A stretch of 56,885 nt of DNA from an uncultured Collinsella sp. GTDB lineage: Bacteria; Actinomycetota; Coriobacteriia; Coriobacteriales; Coriobacteriaceae. Positions within the stretch are counted from its first letter, which is position 1. Every line of letters starts with the position of its first letter. The translations under genes were made by a program, and so were the position numbers. The notes beneath the pieces are model-generated. The model searched no databases. It was not told the origin of the DNA and was given only the letters and a program-made list of their open reading frames with translations. The stretch is from assembly GCA_934630735.1 (NCBI GenBank), contig CAKTWK010000012.1, positions 1-56,885 on the forward strand. Reading direction: 5' to 3'. This document shows, in pieces, positions 34,241 through 42,476 of this stretch.

Positions 34241-34278
34241 CAAAAATAAAGCCGCCGAGGCTTATATCCCCCGACGGC
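34241..34278 (-). terminator. Terminator of the mod operon
   Basis: On the minus strand GCCGTCGGGG pairs with CCTCGGCGGC (10 bp with two G-U pairs, 8-base loop) and is followed by TTTATTTTTG. It starts 12 bp after the modC stop. Confidence 0.85.
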
Positions 34279-34289
34279 ATTACCCGGCG

Positions 34290-35360
34290 CTATCGACAAA
34301 CCAAATGGATCCTGCTGGCATCAAAATGCATGCGCAGCGTCTCGCCTGCTTGCGGCAGCTCGTCGACAGGCATGCCCACTTTGTTGACCTTCCACTGCAG
34401 GCGCGTCGGCGCATCGGCACGCGGCACATCCAGCAGAACCAGGCGCTCAAAACGCGAATCGCTCACGCGGGCCACATGCAGATCGTAGCTGTTACGACCG
34501 CGCTCAGCGCGGTTGTCCACATGGAAGTAGCTCGCACGAATACCCAGGTACGCCACGTTATCGGGAACCTCGCGACCCACGTTAAAGGTCATGCCCCAGT
34601 CGAGGGCCTCAACTTCTTCGTCGCCGATCTTGCGCGCGCGGCTCGTATTCTTACAGCCCGTTAGGCGCAGCGCCGCCAACGTCTGAGGACGGCGGACCAC
34701 GTCCTCGACGGAGCCGATCTCCTCCACATGTCCGTTATGCATCACGCAAATGCGCTCGCACAGGCGGCATGCCTCGTCAATATCGTGGCTCACGTAGAGC
34801 ACGGTACGGTTACAGACGTCGAACAGATCGAGCATGTTCTGCTCAAGGGCGCTCTTAAGATAGGAATCGAGCGCGCTCATGGGCTCGTCGAACATTAAAA
34901 TGCCCGGGTGCGCCGCCACCATGCGCGCGAGCGCCACGCGCTGCTGCTGGCCACCCGAGAGGCGCGCGGGACAGCGGTCGGCAAAGTCGGCCAGTCCAAA
35001 GATACCCAGGTAGCGCTCGGCAAGTTGCCTGCGCGCCGCGGCGTCGCCTGCACCCTCAACGCCGGCGCACACGTTATCGGCCACCGTCATATTGGGGAAC
35101 AGCTGATAGTTTTGAAACATCAGGGCGCATTTTCGCTCCTGGGGCGACAGATTGATGCCCGCCACCGAGTCAAAAAAGGTCACGCCGTTGACGACGATCT
35201 TCCCCTCGTCGGGTGTCTCCACGCCGGCAATGCAGCGCAACGTGCAGCTCTTGCCGCAACCCGAGGCACCCAGGAGCGCCACACGCTCCTCGCCGGCCTC
35301 AAGCTGCATGTCGAGCATAAACCCGGGATAGCGTTTTTTGATATCCAAAACGAGCGACAT
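34290..35360 (-). CDS. modC: Molybdate ABC transporter ATPase ModC
   Basis: A 356-residue ATPase: Walker A GASGCGKS near residue 30, Q-loop MFQNYQLFPNMTV, signature LSGGQQQR, Walker B ILMFDEPMSALD, H-loop VSHD. The C-terminal 120 residues form a regulatory TOBE/MOP-like region (ARKIGDEEVEALDWGM, ERLVLLDVPRADA). It is last in modABC and follows modB by 3 bp. Molybdate import serves FdhF and the other molybdoenzyme. Tungstate or sulfate specificity cannot be excluded from the ATPase alone, but the adjacent ModA and Moco genes favour molybdate. Confidence 0.9.
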   Translation of the reverse strand: MSLVLDIKKRYPGFMLDMQLEAGEERVALLGASGCGKSCTLRCIAGVETPDEGKIVVNGVTFFDSVAGINLSPQERKCALMFQNYQLFPNMTVADNVCAGVEGAGDAAARRQLAERYLGIFGLADFADRCPARLSGGQQQRVALARMVAAHPGILMFDEPMSALDSYLKSALEQNMLDLFDVCNRTVLYVSHDIDEACRLCERICVMHNGHVEEIGSVEDVVRRPQTLAALRLTGCKNTSRARKIGDEEVEALDWGMTFNVGREVPDNVAYLGIRASYFHVDNRAERGRNSYDLHVARVSDSRFERLVLLDVPRADAPTRLQWKVNKVGMPVDELPQAGETLRMHFDASRIHLVCR

Positions 35361-35363
35361 AGC

Positions 35364-36806
35364 TTATCGACCTCCCTGAGGTGCCGCGTCATCGCGCATG
35401 AGCTCGGCCAGCGCCTCGCGATCGATACGCAGCGCATCGCCGCCCACTGGGTCGAGCGAATCGGCCTGGCTGCCCAGCTGCTTGGCCTGCTTGCGCTCCG
35501 CGCGGGACAGTCCACGCCCGCGGTACTTTTGCGAATGCGCCGTGTACATATTGATGAACAGGATGACCAGGAAACTGAACACGATCACGTCGGCGACCCA
35601 AAAGAGGGCCACCGACGTGTTGCCGCCCATCCACTCAAAGTAGATGGCGATGGGGATGGTCTGGGTAATGCCGGCGTAGTTGCCCGCAAAGAACAGGGTG
35701 CAGCCAAACTCGCCCATGGCACGCGCGAAGGCAAGCACCGCGCCGGCGGCAATCGAGGGCCAGCCAAGCGGCATCATAAGCTTGGTAAAGATGCGACGCT
35801 CGGACCATCCCAGGGTTCGCGCGGCATCGAGCATCTGCGTGTCAAGGCTCTCAAAGGCTCCGAGCGCCGTGCGGTAGACCAGCGGAAACGACACAACGAC
35901 GGCCGAAATGACCGCCGCGGGCCAGGTAAAGACGATCGAGATGCCGTGCGCGATGAGCCACTGGCCCACCCCGGTCGAGCGGCCAAATAGCATAAGCAGC
36001 AAAAAGCCGCACACCGTAGGCGGCAGCACCATAGGAATCGTAAAGACCGAATCGAGCAGGCCCTTGATGCGACTCGAGGTACCCATAGTCTTCCACGCGG
36101 CAAACAGGCCCAGTGCAAAGGCAATCACCAGGGCAAGGCCGCTCGTTTTGATGGACACCCAAAGCGGGCGATAGTCGATGTCGCCCAAAAAGGAGGCCAG
36201 AGAGGTCAAGGGACTCTGCTCATCCCGCAACACGACAGACGATGCTTCTACCATTTGAGCGCAATCAAGCCAGCGCGCGCCGCCCTTGGCATCACCCGAG
36301 GCCGATGCAATCACCACATAGCGGTCCCCATCCGCACCGCGCTCGTCAAAGCCATAGGTATACCCGCCGGCATCAAACGTTGTTTCCGCCGTGACATACC
36401 AAGGAAAATCCATGTCCCCCAGCTGCGCACCTCCCATGCAGTTTACGCTGTCGAGCTCACAGACGAGGGCCTTGAGACCCGATACGCACTCGTTATCCTG
36501 CGGATCCAATCCAAACTTCTCGACCGCCTTGGGCGATATCCACACCACAACGCGATCGGCAGCAGGCGCCACTACAAGGTCCACGTCCTCGTCAACGGGA
36601 AACCGGTAGCCCTCAGGCTGGCCCTCCATGGCACGAGCGGTCCCCTTGGCCAACCGCTCAAAACCCTCGATCCCATAGGAAAGCCCATGAGAGGTCGCGG
36701 CAACCTGGGCCCCGTCCTCAGCGTCCCCAGCTAACGCATATCCCGGCGCCCAGCAAAGCGCGAAGGTCAAAGCACAGGCGACAAGCATGCTGAATCTATT
36801 AAGCAC
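35364..36806 (-). CDS. modB: Molybdate permease ModB with N-terminal signal peptide and extra extracytoplasmic domain
   Basis: A 480-residue protein, about twice the usual ModB length. Residues 1-26 form a signal peptide (LVACALTFALCWAPGYALA); residues 27-212 are an extracytoplasmic domain with four Cys (107, 116, 123, 182) that I do not recognise; residues 213-425 are a normal ModB permease with about six helices and the EAA loop AARTLGWSERRIFTKLMMPLGWPSI. A charged 55-residue cytoplasmic tail follows. GTG 36806 after GGAG and a 6-base gap is the best start, as the signal peptide begins there. The extra domain might bind or receive oxyanion from ModA, or fold as its own sensor. It is in frame with no sign of frameshift. 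Confidence 0.88.
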   Translation of the reverse strand: MLNRFSMLVACALTFALCWAPGYALAGDAEDGAQVAATSHGLSYGIEGFERLAKGTARAMEGQPEGYRFPVDEDVDLVVAPAADRVVVWISPKAVEKFGLDPQDNECVSGLKALVCELDSVNCMGGAQLGDMDFPWYVTAETTFDAGGYTYGFDERGADGDRYVVIASASGDAKGGARWLDCAQMVEASSVVLRDEQSPLTSLASFLGDIDYRPLWVSIKTSGLALVIAFALGLFAAWKTMGTSSRIKGLLDSVFTIPMVLPPTVCGFLLLMLFGRSTGVGQWLIAHGISIVFTWPAAVISAVVVSFPLVYRTALGAFESLDTQMLDAARTLGWSERRIFTKLMMPLGWPSIAAGAVLAFARAMGEFGCTLFFAGNYAGITQTIPIAIYFEWMGGNTSVALFWVADVIVFSFLVILFINMYTAHSQKYRGRGLSRAERKQAKQLGSQADSLDPVGGDALRIDREALAELMRDDAAPQGGR

Positions 36807-36874
36807 GAAAAGCTCCAAGCGAATACAAGGACGGAGTGAAACACAAAACGATGGAATTATCGCGCCAAGCCGCA

Positions 36875-37750
36875 CTACTCGGAAAGCTCAAAGCCGTACT
36901 TGGCCCAAATCTTCTGAGCCTTCTTGTTGGACAGGCAAAAGTCGATGAACGCCTTGGCCTCGTCGGCGTGCTCGGAGCTCTCGGCAACGGCACCCGGGTA
37001 CACGATGGGCTTGTGCGAATCCTCGGGGCACACGAAGGCCTCCTCGATGCCGTCGTAGCGGAAGATATCGGAGCTGTAGACAAAACCGGCCACGCAGTCG
37101 CCTGTGGACACATAGGCGGCGGCAGTACCAACTTTGTCGGCCAGTGCGACCTTGTCGGCAATCTCGGGAGCATACTCGCCGTCGTCACCCTCGGTACCGG
37201 TGTAGAGGCCCACGGAAGCCAACGCCTGGTTGGCGTACTTGCCAGCGGGGACGGTCTTGGCGTCGCCAATGGCAATCTTGCCGTCCAGGTTCGCAACGTC
37301 GGCGATGGCCTCGATCTTGGTGTCGGAGTCCTCAGCACGAACAATCACGAGGTCGTTAACGAACATATCCTCACGGGTGTCGGTGTCGACGAGCTCGGCG
37401 GTCTCAGCGTCATCCATGGTGCCCTTGGAAGCGGTAATGAGCACATCGACCGTGGCGCCGGCACGCATCTGCTCGACGAGGTCGCCGGAGGCCTTAAACT
37501 GCGTGTCGGCAAAGGTGGTGCCGGTCTGATCGGTGTAGAGCTCCTGGACCTCGGGCAGGGCCTTCTCGAGAGAGTTGGCAGCAAAGACCTGAAGCTCGAC
37601 GGTTTTCTTCTTGGAAGAGGCCTTGGCGGAGCCGGCATCGGAGCCAGTCGACTCAGGCGCCTTGTTGCCCGAGCACCCGGCAAGACCAAAGCCGGCAGCG
37701 GCGACAGCGGAGAGCGAGACGAATCCGCGGCGAGAAACCATATCGAACAT
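36875..37750 (-). CDS. modA: Molybdate-binding lipoprotein ModA
   Basis: A 291-residue binding protein with a twin-arginine-like VSRRGFVSLS and lipobox LAGC (Cys26). The core fits ModA/WtpA family II: VFAANSLEKALPEVQELYTDQTG, FKASGDLVEQMRAGATVDVLITAS, DAKTVPAGKYANQALASVGLY and YPGAVAESSEHADEAKAFIDFCLS. It captures molybdate (or tungstate) for ModB/ModC. ATG 37750 lies 6 bases after AAAGGA. It is the first gene of modABC, with a TATAAT-type promoter about 60 bp upstream. Confidence 0.93.
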   Translation of the reverse strand: MFDMVSRRGFVSLSAVAAAGFGLAGCSGNKAPESTGSDAGSAKASSKKKTVELQVFAANSLEKALPEVQELYTDQTGTTFADTQFKASGDLVEQMRAGATVDVLITASKGTMDDAETAELVDTDTREDMFVNDLVIVRAEDSDTKIEAIADVANLDGKIAIGDAKTVPAGKYANQALASVGLYTGTEGDDGEYAPEIADKVALADKVGTAAAYVSTGDCVAGFVYSSDIFRYDGIEEAFVCPEDSHKPIVYPGAVAESSEHADEAKAFIDFCLSNKKAQKIWAKYGFELSE

Positions 37751-37810
37751 GTTCAATCCTTTCGAATACTACGCCCGGACACCCCGCCGCGGGCTTTATT
37801 CTGTTACCAG

Positions 37811-37868
37811 ATTATACTTTCGTGCGAATAATATCAGTGATAAAGATTTCTCGTCTGATAATTATCTT
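37811..37868 (-). promoter_or_regulatory. modA promoter with palindromes
   Basis: Minus-strand TATAAT at 37811-37816 lacks a good -35 box. Upstream lie two palindromes, TATCAGTGATA (37832-37842) and GATAATTATC (37857-37866). Such sites near a weak -35 suit activator or repressor control. They do not match the E. coli ModE consensus closely. Confidence 0.45.
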
Positions 37869-37907
37869 CTGCTGACAGTCTCAGGACGGCCCGCACTGTC
37901 GCTGCAT

Positions 37908-37941
37908 AAAAAGGCGGAGCAGCCCGTAAGGTTACTCCGCC
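37908..37941 (-). terminator. Terminator after mogA/moaB
   Basis: Minus-strand GGCGGAG pairs with CTCCGCC (37935-37941 and 37913-37919) and is followed by TTTTT. It starts 14 bp after the stop of the molybdopterin adenylyltransferase gene. Confidence 0.8.
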
Positions 37942-37954
37942 GCAGGTAGTGCGC

Positions 37955-38434
37955 TTATTTGGCGTGCCCGCCTCCTGCTGTCATCTGAGCCGCATGCTCC
38001 AGCTGATCGCTCACGGCCTCCCAGCTTTCGCGGGCGGCCTTCGTGGATCCCGGAAAGTTGATGACAAGCGTATACCCACGCTGCATGCACACGGCGCGCG
38101 AGAGCATGGCGCGGCGCGTCTTGGTCATCGAGTACGCGCGAATCGCCTCGGCAATACCCGGCACATCGCGGTCGCAGACGGCACGCGTCGCCTCGGGCGT
38201 CACATCGCGCATCGAAAGCCCCGTGCCACCGCAGGTGAGCACGACATTGGCGTGGCACTCATCGGCGGCTTCCACAATGGCATCACCGATCTCGCTGACG
38301 TCATCGCGCACGACCACATGTGAGGCGACCGTCCAGCCCTGCGCCTCGATAAGTTCCTCGAGTGCGGCTCCGGCCTCATCCTGGGCAAGATCGCGCGTGT
38401 CCGAGCACGTCACGATCGATATCTTCAGCTCCAT
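37955..38434 (-). CDS. Molybdopterin adenylyltransferase MogA/MoaB family
   Basis: A 159-residue MoCF-domain protein. The motifs LTCGGTGLSMRDVTPEATRAV and LVINFPGSTKAARESWEAV are those of the MPT-binding pocket. It activates molybdopterin with AMP ahead of metal insertion by MoeA, its partner 10 bp upstream in the operon. ATG 38434 is chosen since the reading upstream of it runs into moeA. MogA and MoaB are hard to separate by eye; the short length favours a MoaB-like member. Confidence 0.9.
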   Translation of the reverse strand: MELKISIVTCSDTRDLAQDEAGAALEELIEAQGWTVASHVVVRDDVSEIGDAIVEAADECHANVVLTCGGTGLSMRDVTPEATRAVCDRDVPGIAEAIRAYSMTKTRRAMLSRAVCMQRGYTLVINFPGSTKAARESWEAVSDQLEHAAQMTAGGGHAK

Positions 38435-38444
38435 AGCATTCCTC

Positions 38445-39707
38445 CTACAACACGGCATCCTCAGGCAGATCGACACGCACGACGCCCACGACGTCGCCCG
38501 GCTTGAGCTCACACGGCCCTTCGTCAATACGCAGCAGACAGTTGGCCCGCTGCATCGTGCCGAGCAGCGCCGAATTCTGCGTCTTGGCCTCGGTCACCAA
38601 CAGCTCACCGGTCTCGGGGTCGCGCAAAACCGTGGCGCGATCGAAGAAGCGTCGGTCCTGGCGCTTCTTCACGCCGTGCGTCAATATCGCCTGCTGCACG
38701 GGACGCGTACCCTCGGCAAAGCCGCGCATCTTGCGGATCGCGGGGCGGGCGAGCATCTCAAAGCCCACATACGCCGCCGCGGGATTGCCCGAAAGCCCCA
38801 AATACGGCTTGCCCCCAAGCAGGCCAAACGTGATGGCTTTGCCAGGACGCATCGAGATGCGGTCGAAGAGCACCTCGCCCTCGCGCTTGACCAGCGCCGT
38901 CACGTAGTCGTAATCGCCCGCAGAGGCGCCGCCGCTCGTAATGACAAAATCGCACTCCTGCACGGCGCGATGCACCAGCTCGGCAATCGCCCGCTCATCA
39001 TCGGGCGCAATGCCATAGAACACCGGCTCGGCGCCGGCATCGAGCGCTTCGGCCATCAACGCCGAGGAGTTGGAATCGCGAATCTGCCCGCGTGCCGGCA
39101 GCTCGCTCGGCGCGACCAGCTCCGTGCCCAGCGAGATAATGCCCACGCGCGGAGCGGCATGGACCTTCACGCTCGCGTAACCGGCGCTTGCCAGCAGGCC
39201 AGCGCCGGCCGGGGCCACAACCTCGCCGGCACGCATCACGACGTCGCCGGCATGGGCCTCCTCGGCGGCAGAGCGAACGTTCTCCCCCACTTTAGCAGGC
39301 GCCGAAAAGCTCACGTGCGAGCCCTCGTTGCCGTCGCCGTCAAGCACCTCGACGATCTCGTATTTCACCACAGCATCCGCACCCTCGGGCGCCGGCGCGC
39401 CTGTCATGATGCGGACAGTCTCGCCCGGGGCGATTACGCCATCGAACACATGGCCCGCGGCTTCGTGCCCCACGACGGAAAGCGTCACGGGCGCATTGGT
39501 GGACGCTTTGGCGAGGTCGACGGCATGCACGGCATATCCATCCATGGCGCTGTTGGCAAACGGAGAGATGTCGATATCGGCCGTGGCGTCCTCGGCCAGG
39601 GGAAGACCGGCCGCCTGCCACACGGGAATCTCGACAACTTCGGTGCGATTCACGTGCGACAAGACGATCGCCTGTGCGTCCTCCAACGGAATGAGTTTCT
39701 CAGCCAT
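38445..39707 (-). CDS. moeA: Molybdopterin molybdenumtransferase MoeA
   Basis: A 420-residue enzyme that inserts molybdate into adenylylated molybdopterin. Hallmarks: SPFANSAMDGYAVHAVD, IMTGAPAPEGADAVVKYE, SGGASAGDYDYV, MRPGKAITFGLLGGKPYLGLSGNPAAAYVGFEM. The C-terminal domain IV (LRDPETGELLVTEAK, LKPGDVVGVVRVDLPE) is present. ATG 39707 follows AGAGGTG. It is first in a two-gene operon with the MogA/MoaB gene. Linked to the mod operon, it supports the molybdoenzymes at the left end. Confidence 0.95.
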   Translation of the reverse strand: MAEKLIPLEDAQAIVLSHVNRTEVVEIPVWQAAGLPLAEDATADIDISPFANSAMDGYAVHAVDLAKASTNAPVTLSVVGHEAAGHVFDGVIAPGETVRIMTGAPAPEGADAVVKYEIVEVLDGDGNEGSHVSFSAPAKVGENVRSAAEEAHAGDVVMRAGEVVAPAGAGLLASAGYASVKVHAAPRVGIISLGTELVAPSELPARGQIRDSNSSALMAEALDAGAEPVFYGIAPDDERAIAELVHRAVQECDFVITSGGASAGDYDYVTALVKREGEVLFDRISMRPGKAITFGLLGGKPYLGLSGNPAAAYVGFEMLARPAIRKMRGFAEGTRPVQQAILTHGVKKRQDRRFFDRATVLRDPETGELLVTEAKTQNSALLGTMQRANCLLRIDEGPCELKPGDVVGVVRVDLPEDAVL

Positions 39708-39919
39708 ATACACCTCTAGCATGCTGCGGCGCGCAACAAAAGCGCCGATTCTTTATGTTTATCTCAGTATAATCCCTCGCCGCTTGCTCAAGACCTGGCC
39801 CGCGGCCGCGAATACACCTGTCGGTAACGGACGGCGAAACAGAACCGAAAATCAACCTGCCGGTTTGTCACGTTTGGCACGTTCTATAATGCTCCTGTTG
39901 CAACCAAAAAGAGGAACGT

Positions 39920-41341
39920 ATGGCTTTTACCGACAAACCCGAAAGCGCAAACGAGGCGCAGGATCATTCCCAGTCGCTCGACGACGGCGGCTTTTTCTCC
40001 CTTAATGACGTCATCATGGCAGGCAGGCAACAGCTCACCCGCTCCGAGCATCTCTTGGCTGCCGACACGCGCCGCAACGCCCGCAACCTACTCGCGAGCG
40101 CCAAGTTGCTCGTACTCGTCGTTATCGTCTCGCTTGCCATGGGCGTTGCCGCTTGGGCGTTTTTGGCCTCGCTGAATATCGCGACCGACTATCGCGAGCA
40201 CCATGCATGGATTTACGCGCTGCTTCCCGTTGTGGGCGTTGCCACCGCATGGGTGTACAAAAACCACGGCCTTGCCGCCAGACGTGGTAACAACCTGGTC
40301 ATCGACTCCGCTCTGGGCACACGCCTCATCCATATGCGCATGGCCGTCCTCACCTTCGTCTGTTCCACGCTCACGCACCTAACGGGCGGGTCGGCCGGTC
40401 GCGAGGGAGCTGCGGTGCAGATTGGTGGCACCATCGCCAGCAACATCTCGAGCCTCGCCCACCTCAAAAAGCATGACCACCACGACCTCATGCTCGCCGG
40501 CATCTCGTCGGCCTTTGGCGCCGTATTCGGTTCGCCCCTTGCCGGAGCTTTCTTTGGCATGGAGATGTGCTTCATCGGAAAGATCGACTACACCGCGGGC
40601 ATCTACTGCCTCGTCGCCTCATTTACCGGCTACTTTACATCGCTCGCCTTGGGAACCGAGTACGAGGCGAATGTCATCGCCAGCGTTCCCAACATGACAC
40701 CACAGACGGTTGTCATCGTTGTTATCAGCGCCATCATCTTTGGTCTCACCGCACGCCTCTTTGCCTGGTCGGTTCGAACCGTCAAGAGCCTGTACGGTCG
40801 CTTTATCACCAATTACCTCGTCCGCGCACTCATAGGCGCACTCGTGGTTTTGGCCGCCTATGCCCTCCTCGACGCCTGGGACTACGCCGGCCTTTCCACG
40901 TGGCTTTCCGGCGCCGGATTTGCCGGCAACACCACCCTGGCGGACGCAGTCATCAAGTTGGTCGTCACAGCGCTTACCCTGGGCGCGGGCTTCCAAGGCG
41001 GCGAGGTCACGCCCCTGTTTGGCATCGGTGCGGCACTCGGTGGCTGGATCGGCTGCCTTACCGGGCTTGACCCCAGTTTTCTGGCGGCTCTCGGCATGCT
41101 CGGCGTGTTCTGCGCCGGCCTCAACGTGCCCATCACCACCTGCATGATGGCCATCGACCTGTTCCACGGCACGGCCGCCGGGTTCTTTGTCATCGTGGCC
41201 TTTATCAGCTACCTAACCGGTGGACACCGCGGCGTGTACTCCGCCCAGCGCATCATCTCACCTAAGCGCCGCTCGCTTATTGTGGATGAGGGCGGTACGG
41301 TAGCGGATGCTATCGAGCGCCACAACGACCTGATAGAGTAG
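39920..41341 (+). CDS. CLC-family anion channel/antiporter, possibly fluoride type
   Basis: A 473-residue CLC membrane protein with about 10-12 helices. The anion-path motifs are GGSAGREGAAVQIG, GGEVTPLFGIG and GLNVPITTCMM. Chloride-type CLCs normally have GSGIP and GGIFAP; here the first is GNNLVIDSA-like and the third is GGEVTP, as in the CLC-F fluoride/proton antiporters. On that basis fluoride export is a reasonable guess, chloride transport the alternative. The 70-residue N-terminus is charged and cytoplasmic. No fluoride riboswitch was recognised in the 198 bp before the start. ATG 39920 follows AGAGGAACGT. Confidence 0.8.
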   Translation: MAFTDKPESANEAQDHSQSLDDGGFFSLNDVIMAGRQQLTRSEHLLAADTRRNARNLLASAKLLVLVVIVSLAMGVAAWAFLASLNIATDYREHHAWIYALLPVVGVATAWVYKNHGLAARRGNNLVIDSALGTRLIHMRMAVLTFVCSTLTHLTGGSAGREGAAVQIGGTIASNISSLAHLKKHDHHDLMLAGISSAFGAVFGSPLAGAFFGMEMCFIGKIDYTAGIYCLVASFTGYFTSLALGTEYEANVIASVPNMTPQTVVIVVISAIIFGLTARLFAWSVRTVKSLYGRFITNYLVRALIGALVVLAAYALLDAWDYAGLSTWLSGAGFAGNTTLADAVIKLVVTALTLGAGFQGGEVTPLFGIGAALGGWIGCLTGLDPSFLAALGMLGVFCAGLNVPITTCMMAIDLFHGTAAGFFVIVAFISYLTGGHRGVYSAQRIISPKRRSLIVDEGGTVADAIERHNDLIE

Positions 41342-41427
41342 ATGTAATAATCGCCGTGCAGCCACAATCGGGGGCAATTCGACCTGAGCGCGACCGCACT
41401 GTCATGTCACACGCCGGGAGTCGCCCC

Positions 41428-42390
41428 ATGCACGCAACTGATTTTGGCCGCACGCTCATCATCGCCAACCCAGCCGCCCAGTCGGGTGCGGCACGCAAAG
41501 TTGCCGAGCGCCTGCAACGCTTTTTGGACATGACTGCACGCGCATCCCAGTTTGACCTGGTGTTGACCGAGCGTATGGGACACGCCAAGGAACTAGCCGC
41601 CCAGGCAACGGGCTATCGCACCGTAATCGCACTCGGCGGCGACGGCGTGATCCACGAGGTCGTCAACGGGCTAATGACGCAAAAGGAGGACGCCCGCCCC
41701 GCTCTTGCCGTCCTGCCCGTGGGGTCCGGCAACGATTTTGCCCAGACGCTCGGTATCGACGATTTCTCCGGCAAGGATTTTGGCGCGCTACTCACCTGCG
41801 AGCTGCAACGTCAGGACATCGGGCGCATTCGCTCATGGAACCCCGCAAGCGGTAGCGGCGAGGCGACGGTCGAGTATTATGACCAGACGCTTTCGGTCGG
41901 CATCGATGCCGCCATCGGTCTGGGCACCACCGAGCTGCGCAAAAAGACCGGCTTGACCGGCGCGCCGCTCTACACCCTCTCGGGACTTGAGCAGTTTGGC
42001 CTACGCTATCGCAACTATCCTATGACAGTCAGCTTTGACGGCGCGCCCACCGAGCGCGTGAGGGCAATCATCATGGCGATTCAGCTGGGGCCCACGTATG
42101 GCTCGGGTTATCGTATCTGCCCCGATGCCGATCCCTGCGATGGCATACTCGACGTCTGCTACGCCTGCGGTCCCGTCCCACGCGCGGTTGCCCTGCCCAT
42201 GTTCCTTTCGGCCAAAGACGGCCACCACTCCAAGCTGCCACCGATTCGCATGCGCCGCTGCCGCCATGCCGAGCTCACCTTTGAGGAGCCCGACTACCCC
42301 ATCCAGGCCGACGGCGAGCCCGTTGTCGCCTCGCGCATCGAGGTCGACGTCCTCGGCGGAGCCCTCCACGTCTGGCACCCCACCCGCTAA
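41428..42390 (+). CDS. Diacylglycerol/lipid kinase family protein (YegS/DgkB type)
   Basis: A 320-residue protein of the DAGK catalytic family. The ATP-binding start TLIIANPAAQSGAAR, the GGDG motif in VIALGGDGVIHEVVNGL and LPVGSGNDFAQTLGI are diagnostic; the C-terminal beta-sandwich includes CPDADPCDGILDVCY and PIQADGEPV. It phosphorylates diacylglycerol or a related lipid. ATG 41428 lies 8 bases after GGGAG; ATG 41404 or a GTG further up are possible. It starts 86 bp after the CLC gene, so co-transcription is possible. A 69-bp hairpin repeat lies 8 bp after its stop. Confidence 0.88.
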   Translation: MHATDFGRTLIIANPAAQSGAARKVAERLQRFLDMTARASQFDLVLTERMGHAKELAAQATGYRTVIALGGDGVIHEVVNGLMTQKEDARPALAVLPVGSGNDFAQTLGIDDFSGKDFGALLTCELQRQDIGRIRSWNPASGSGEATVEYYDQTLSVGIDAAIGLGTTELRKKTGLTGAPLYTLSGLEQFGLRYRNYPMTVSFDGAPTERVRAIIMAIQLGPTYGSGYRICPDADPCDGILDVCYACGPVPRAVALPMFLSAKDGHHSKLPPIRMRRCRHAELTFEEPDYPIQADGEPVVASRIEVDVLGGALHVWHPTR

Positions 42391-42398
42391 CCACCCCT

Positions 42399-42467
42399 AA
42401 GTTGCGGTGAAATAGGGACTGTTTATGCAGCTAAAGCCGCAAAACAGTCTCTATTTCACCGCAACTT
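42399..42467. repeat. 69-bp hairpin repeat, copy 3
   Basis: 26-base arms (42399-42424 and 42442-42467) pair with one G-U. The outer 17 bases equal copies 1 and 2, but the inner arm is GGACTGTTT/AAACAGTCT instead of TTCC/GGAA, so pairing is kept while sequence changes. It fills the gap between two convergent genes. Confidence 0.9.
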
Positions 42468-42476
42468 ATGAGGAAG

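Larger units (their letters stand above)
33859..34289. promoter_or_regulatory. Intergenic region between modC and the second HgdB-like gene
   Basis: This 431-bp gap holds the modC terminator (34241-34278), two dyads (TCAACGGT/ACCGTTGA at 34123-34154 and CGTACGAC/GTCGTATG at about 34159-34177), a -10-like TATAGT on the minus strand (34117-34122), and a 22-codon ORF with a strong ribosome site (34018-34086). Together these look like the regulated promoter and leader of the HgdB-like/importer transcript. Confidence 0.45.
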
